From Yoonia litorea (GTDB lineage: Bacteria; Pseudomonadota; Alphaproteobacteria; Rhodobacterales; Rhodobacteraceae), in contig NZ_FOZM01000001.1 of the NCBI RefSeq assembly GCF_900114675.1, positions 1,798,001 through 1,862,000 on the forward strand: a stretch of DNA of 64,000 nucleotides, given 5' to 3'. The position numbers and the translations under genes are program-made. The notes under the pieces are model-generated. The model saw nothing but the letters and a program-made list of their open reading frames with translations, searched no databases and had not been told where the DNA came from. Below are positions 62,238 through 64,000 of the stretch, piece after piece (the first letter of the stretch is position 1; every line of letters begins with the position of its first letter).

Positions 62238-62786
62238 CTAGAAACTTAGGTTGCGCGCGAGCGCAAAGCGGCATGCGTCATGCCCCGTCGCGCAGCATTC
62301 CGTTTCCTGACAGCGCAAGCGCGCGTCCACCAGCGTCCGGAAAAGGGTCTCGAAGACCGCCCTGTGCCAGTGGCAAAGCGGCACCTCGCTGACCTCGCCG
62401 CGCACGATCGGATTGTCCACAATCGCAAAGCGCAAAGCGCCCTCGCGTGCAAAGCGCCCTGAGCCCGCAAAGGTCCAGGCATGTTTTGCAATCGCCTTTG
62501 ACAGAAGCGGCGCTGCCAAAGCCGACGGCAAGGCCTTTAACACGGTCTGGGCCGGTGACGGAATGCGGTGCGCCATGATGTAATAGGCGGTCCGCACGCC
62601 CGCTTCCCATGCAAGTGACGGCGCCATTTCCGGCTCAAGCGTGCGCAGCGCCTGATGCATCCGCGCCGCAGGCCCCTCTGGCATCATGCCCTGATCTGAT
62701 GGGGGCGCGAAAACCCCCGCCATCGCCATCACCTGATCGCGAAATCGCCTGCCGCCGGCTTGTTCCAAGACCGGTAAAAGCTGCAA
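62238..62786 (-). CDS. bchJ: Bacteriochlorophyll 4-vinyl reductase (5' end apparently frameshifted)
   Basis: Proposed to act in reduction of the 4(8)-vinyl group in bacteriochlorophyll synthesis, although BchJ may rather be a helper. V4R-domain protein; 182 residues of open frame with CCATGHDACRFAL (V4R end) and EMAPSLAWEAGVRTAYYIMA. The open frame only starts at a TTG (62786), yet conserved residues QIGPNAILQ lie upstream in the same frame without a start. An ATG at 62827 with a GGAGG site opens in a different frame. Adding one G to the G4 run at 62814-62817 would join the two, giving MFVRGQGQIGPNAIL. Follows bchE by 2 bp. Confidence 0.8.
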   Translation of the reverse strand: MQLLPVLEQAGGRRFRDQVMAMAGVFAPPSDQGMMPEGPAARMHQALRTLEPEMAPSLAWEAGVRTAYYIMAHRIPSPAQTVLKALPSALAAPLLSKAIAKHAWTFAGSGRFAREGALRFAIVDNPIVRGEVSEVPLCHWHRAVFETLFRTLVDARLRCQETECCATGHDACRFALARNLSF

Positions 62787-62829
62787 AATGGCATTCGGCC
62801 CGATCTGTCCCTGCCCCGCACGAACATCC

Positions 62830-64000
62830 CTAGGCCTCCTCCATTTGGCCAGATCCCCCGCCGCAGGCTTTCACCGCGGCACCGTTTGGCATCTTGAAAT
62901 CGGCATTGCGCTGCACGGCGCGCTCCTTGCCTTGGGCACGGATCGCTGCGCGGCGCTCTGCGGCCTTTGCAGCCTTGTCGGCGCTGGCCTCCCAATCCTC
63001 CATCTGCGCCTCGGCGATGGTGCGGGTGTCGTCAAACTGGAAGTCGAGCCGCCCTTTTGACTGTGGCCCCGTATAGCCCACCTTGCCAAGGTCGTAGAAT
63101 GTCCGTGCAAACCCCGCCTTCATAAAGGCCTTGAGGCAGCCCAAGAGATACCGCCTGCGGAACCCTGTCCCGCGCCATGGATAATGGAACAGCGCCTTTT
63201 TCATGTAGAACCGGCGGTAGTTATTCATCACACCGTCCAGCAATTCGCCCCGCTCCATCGCTTTTGGTTTCATGATAGGCGTCACGAAGTTGTAACGGCT
63301 GAAGTCGAAGACCTCGACCTTGTCTTTCAGTTCCTGAAACAGCGGCGTGAAAGGCCAGGGTGTATACATCGCCCAATTCGCCAGATCAGGCTGCCAGTCC
63401 CACGCCATCTTGTAGGTCTCGTTCAGGGTTTCCGGTGTTTCATTGTCGAGCCCCACGATAAACTGCGCCTCGACCAGAATATCCGCCTCGCGCAACAGGC
63501 GAATGGCGGTCTTGTTCTCTTCGACTTTGGTTTCCTTGTTGAACTGGTCAAGCTTCATCTGGGCGGCGGCCTCTGTCCCCAGACTGACATGCACCAGCCC
63601 CGCCTTGCGATAAAACTTCAGCAATTCGCGGTCGCGGTAGATATCCGTCACCCGCGTGTTGATCCCCCATTTAACGCGATCGGGCAGGCCGCGGGCGATC
63701 AGCTCCTCGCAGAACTGCACAAACTTCTTGCGGTTAATGGTCGGCTCTTCGTCAGCAAGAATGAAGAACCCGACACCTTGTTCATTCACAAGACGTTCGA
63801 TCTCATCCACGACCTTTTTGGGATCACGCACGCGGTAGTCGCGCCAGAACTTCCACTGGCTACAGAAGGAACAGGTGAACGGACAACCGCGCGCCATATT
63901 TGGAATGGCCACACGGGTGTTAAGCGGGATGTAGATGTATTTCTCCCACTCCAGGATCGTCCAATCAGGGTCGATGCCATCGAGGTCTTTGACTGTGCTG
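62830..64000 (-). CDS. bchE: Mg-protoporphyrin IX monomethyl ester anaerobic oxidative cyclase (partial)
   Basis: Oxygen-independent formation of the fifth ring of bacteriochlorophyll, a B12-binding radical-SAM enzyme. The frame runs through the right edge, so the N-terminal cobalamin domain is outside. Visible are CPFTCSFC (CX3CX2C cluster), [28 protein letters not shown] and the C-terminal helical part ending [11 protein letters not shown]. About 389 of roughly 550 residues are present. With bchJ this is the edge of a photosynthesis gene cluster. The enzyme lets cyclase work at low oxygen. Confidence 0.94.
   Translation of the reverse strand, partial: STVKDLDGIDPDWTILEWEKYIYIPLNTRVAIPNMARGCPFTCSFCSQWKFWRDYRVRDPKKVVDEIERLVNEQGVGFFILADEEPTINRKKFVQFCEELIARGLPDRVKWGINTRVTDIYRDRELLKFYRKAGLVHVSLGTEAAAQMKLDQFNKETKVEENKTAIRLLREADILVEAQFIVGLDNETPETLNETYKMAWDWQPDLANWAMYTPWPFTPLFQELKDKVEVFDFSRYNFVTPIMKPKAMERGELLDGVMNNYRRFYMKKALFHYPWRGTGFRRRYLLGCLKAFMKAGFARTFYDLGKVGYTGPQSKGRLDFQFDDTRTIAEAQMEDWEASADKAAKAAERRAAIRAQGKERAVQRNADFKMPNGAAVKACGGGSGQMEEA

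Overview
The window looks like a chromosome segment of a marine alphaproteobacterium of the Rhodobacteraceae (Roseobacter group) able to make bacteriochlorophyll. The evidence is a moderately high GC content, a GcrA-type cell-cycle regulator, family-typical small proteins (DUF1467, DUF6455, DUF3072, entericidins), copies of a Rhodobacteraceae-style intergenic repeat built on CCTCCGGCGGGAGT, and a bacteriochlorophyll gene pair (bchE, bchJ) at the right edge. I would not name a genus. No rRNA, tRNA, CRISPR array, transposase or phage gene was seen.

Layout. 0-2 kb: a MATE efflux pump cut by the left edge and two overlapping PaaI-type thioesterases. 2-10 kb: two MerR regulators, then a beta-oxidation cluster (acyl-CoA dehydrogenase, GST, thiolase, NTF2-like protein, FadB/FadJ-type protein) closed by a strong terminator. 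10-14.4 kb: sulfotransferase, two-way boundary with an EamA exporter, an acyl-CoA synthetase and a membrane protein resembling a dead M48 peptidase. 14.4-18.9 kb: a tight nucleoside-salvage operon, cdd-deoA-deoB-add-upp. 19-28 kb: cupin/VOC fusion protein, malic enzyme, propionyl-CoA synthetase, CIA30 protein, NAD kinase, glyA. 28-32 kb: a more variable stretch with a hydrolase, an 11-bp repeat array, two tandem entericidin lipoproteins, two related small membrane proteins, a DUF3800 gene broken by one amber codon, and a DUF4160/DUF2442 pair. 32-40.5 kb: lepA, LMW phosphatase, sirtuin, meaB, rpmB, hrpB, Nudix. 40.5-43.1 kb: argD-GNAT-argF. 43-50 kb: Asp-box protein, DMT exporter, ABC-2 permease, gcrA, SDR, rimO. 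50-51 kb: a HEPN-like orphan gene between REP-like palindromes. 51-60 kb: IMPACT/YigZ protein, PPK2, dgkA, hemolysin III, HDAC-like amidohydrolase, GST, nitroreductase, EI24, mce, a response regulator. 60-64 kb: aspS, bchJ (apparently frameshifted at its 5' end), bchE (cut by the right edge).

Metabolic theme. Several loci fit growth on fatty acids and propionate: the beta-oxidation cluster with its MerR regulators, two acyl-CoA synthetases, methylmalonyl-CoA epimerase and the mutase chaperone MeaB, and malic enzyme to feed pyruvate and NADPH. The bch genes mark the edge of a photosynthesis gene cluster, pointing to aerobic anoxygenic phototrophy.

No wholly new multi-gene system was found. 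The best leads are the orphan HEPN-like gene abutting a duplicated palindromic element, the 11-bp repeat array ahead of the entericidin pair, the in-frame amber in DUF3800, the one-base lesion in bchJ, two perfect palindromes before maeB, and a secreted CxxGxxWDxxxxxC module shared by two unrelated proteins.
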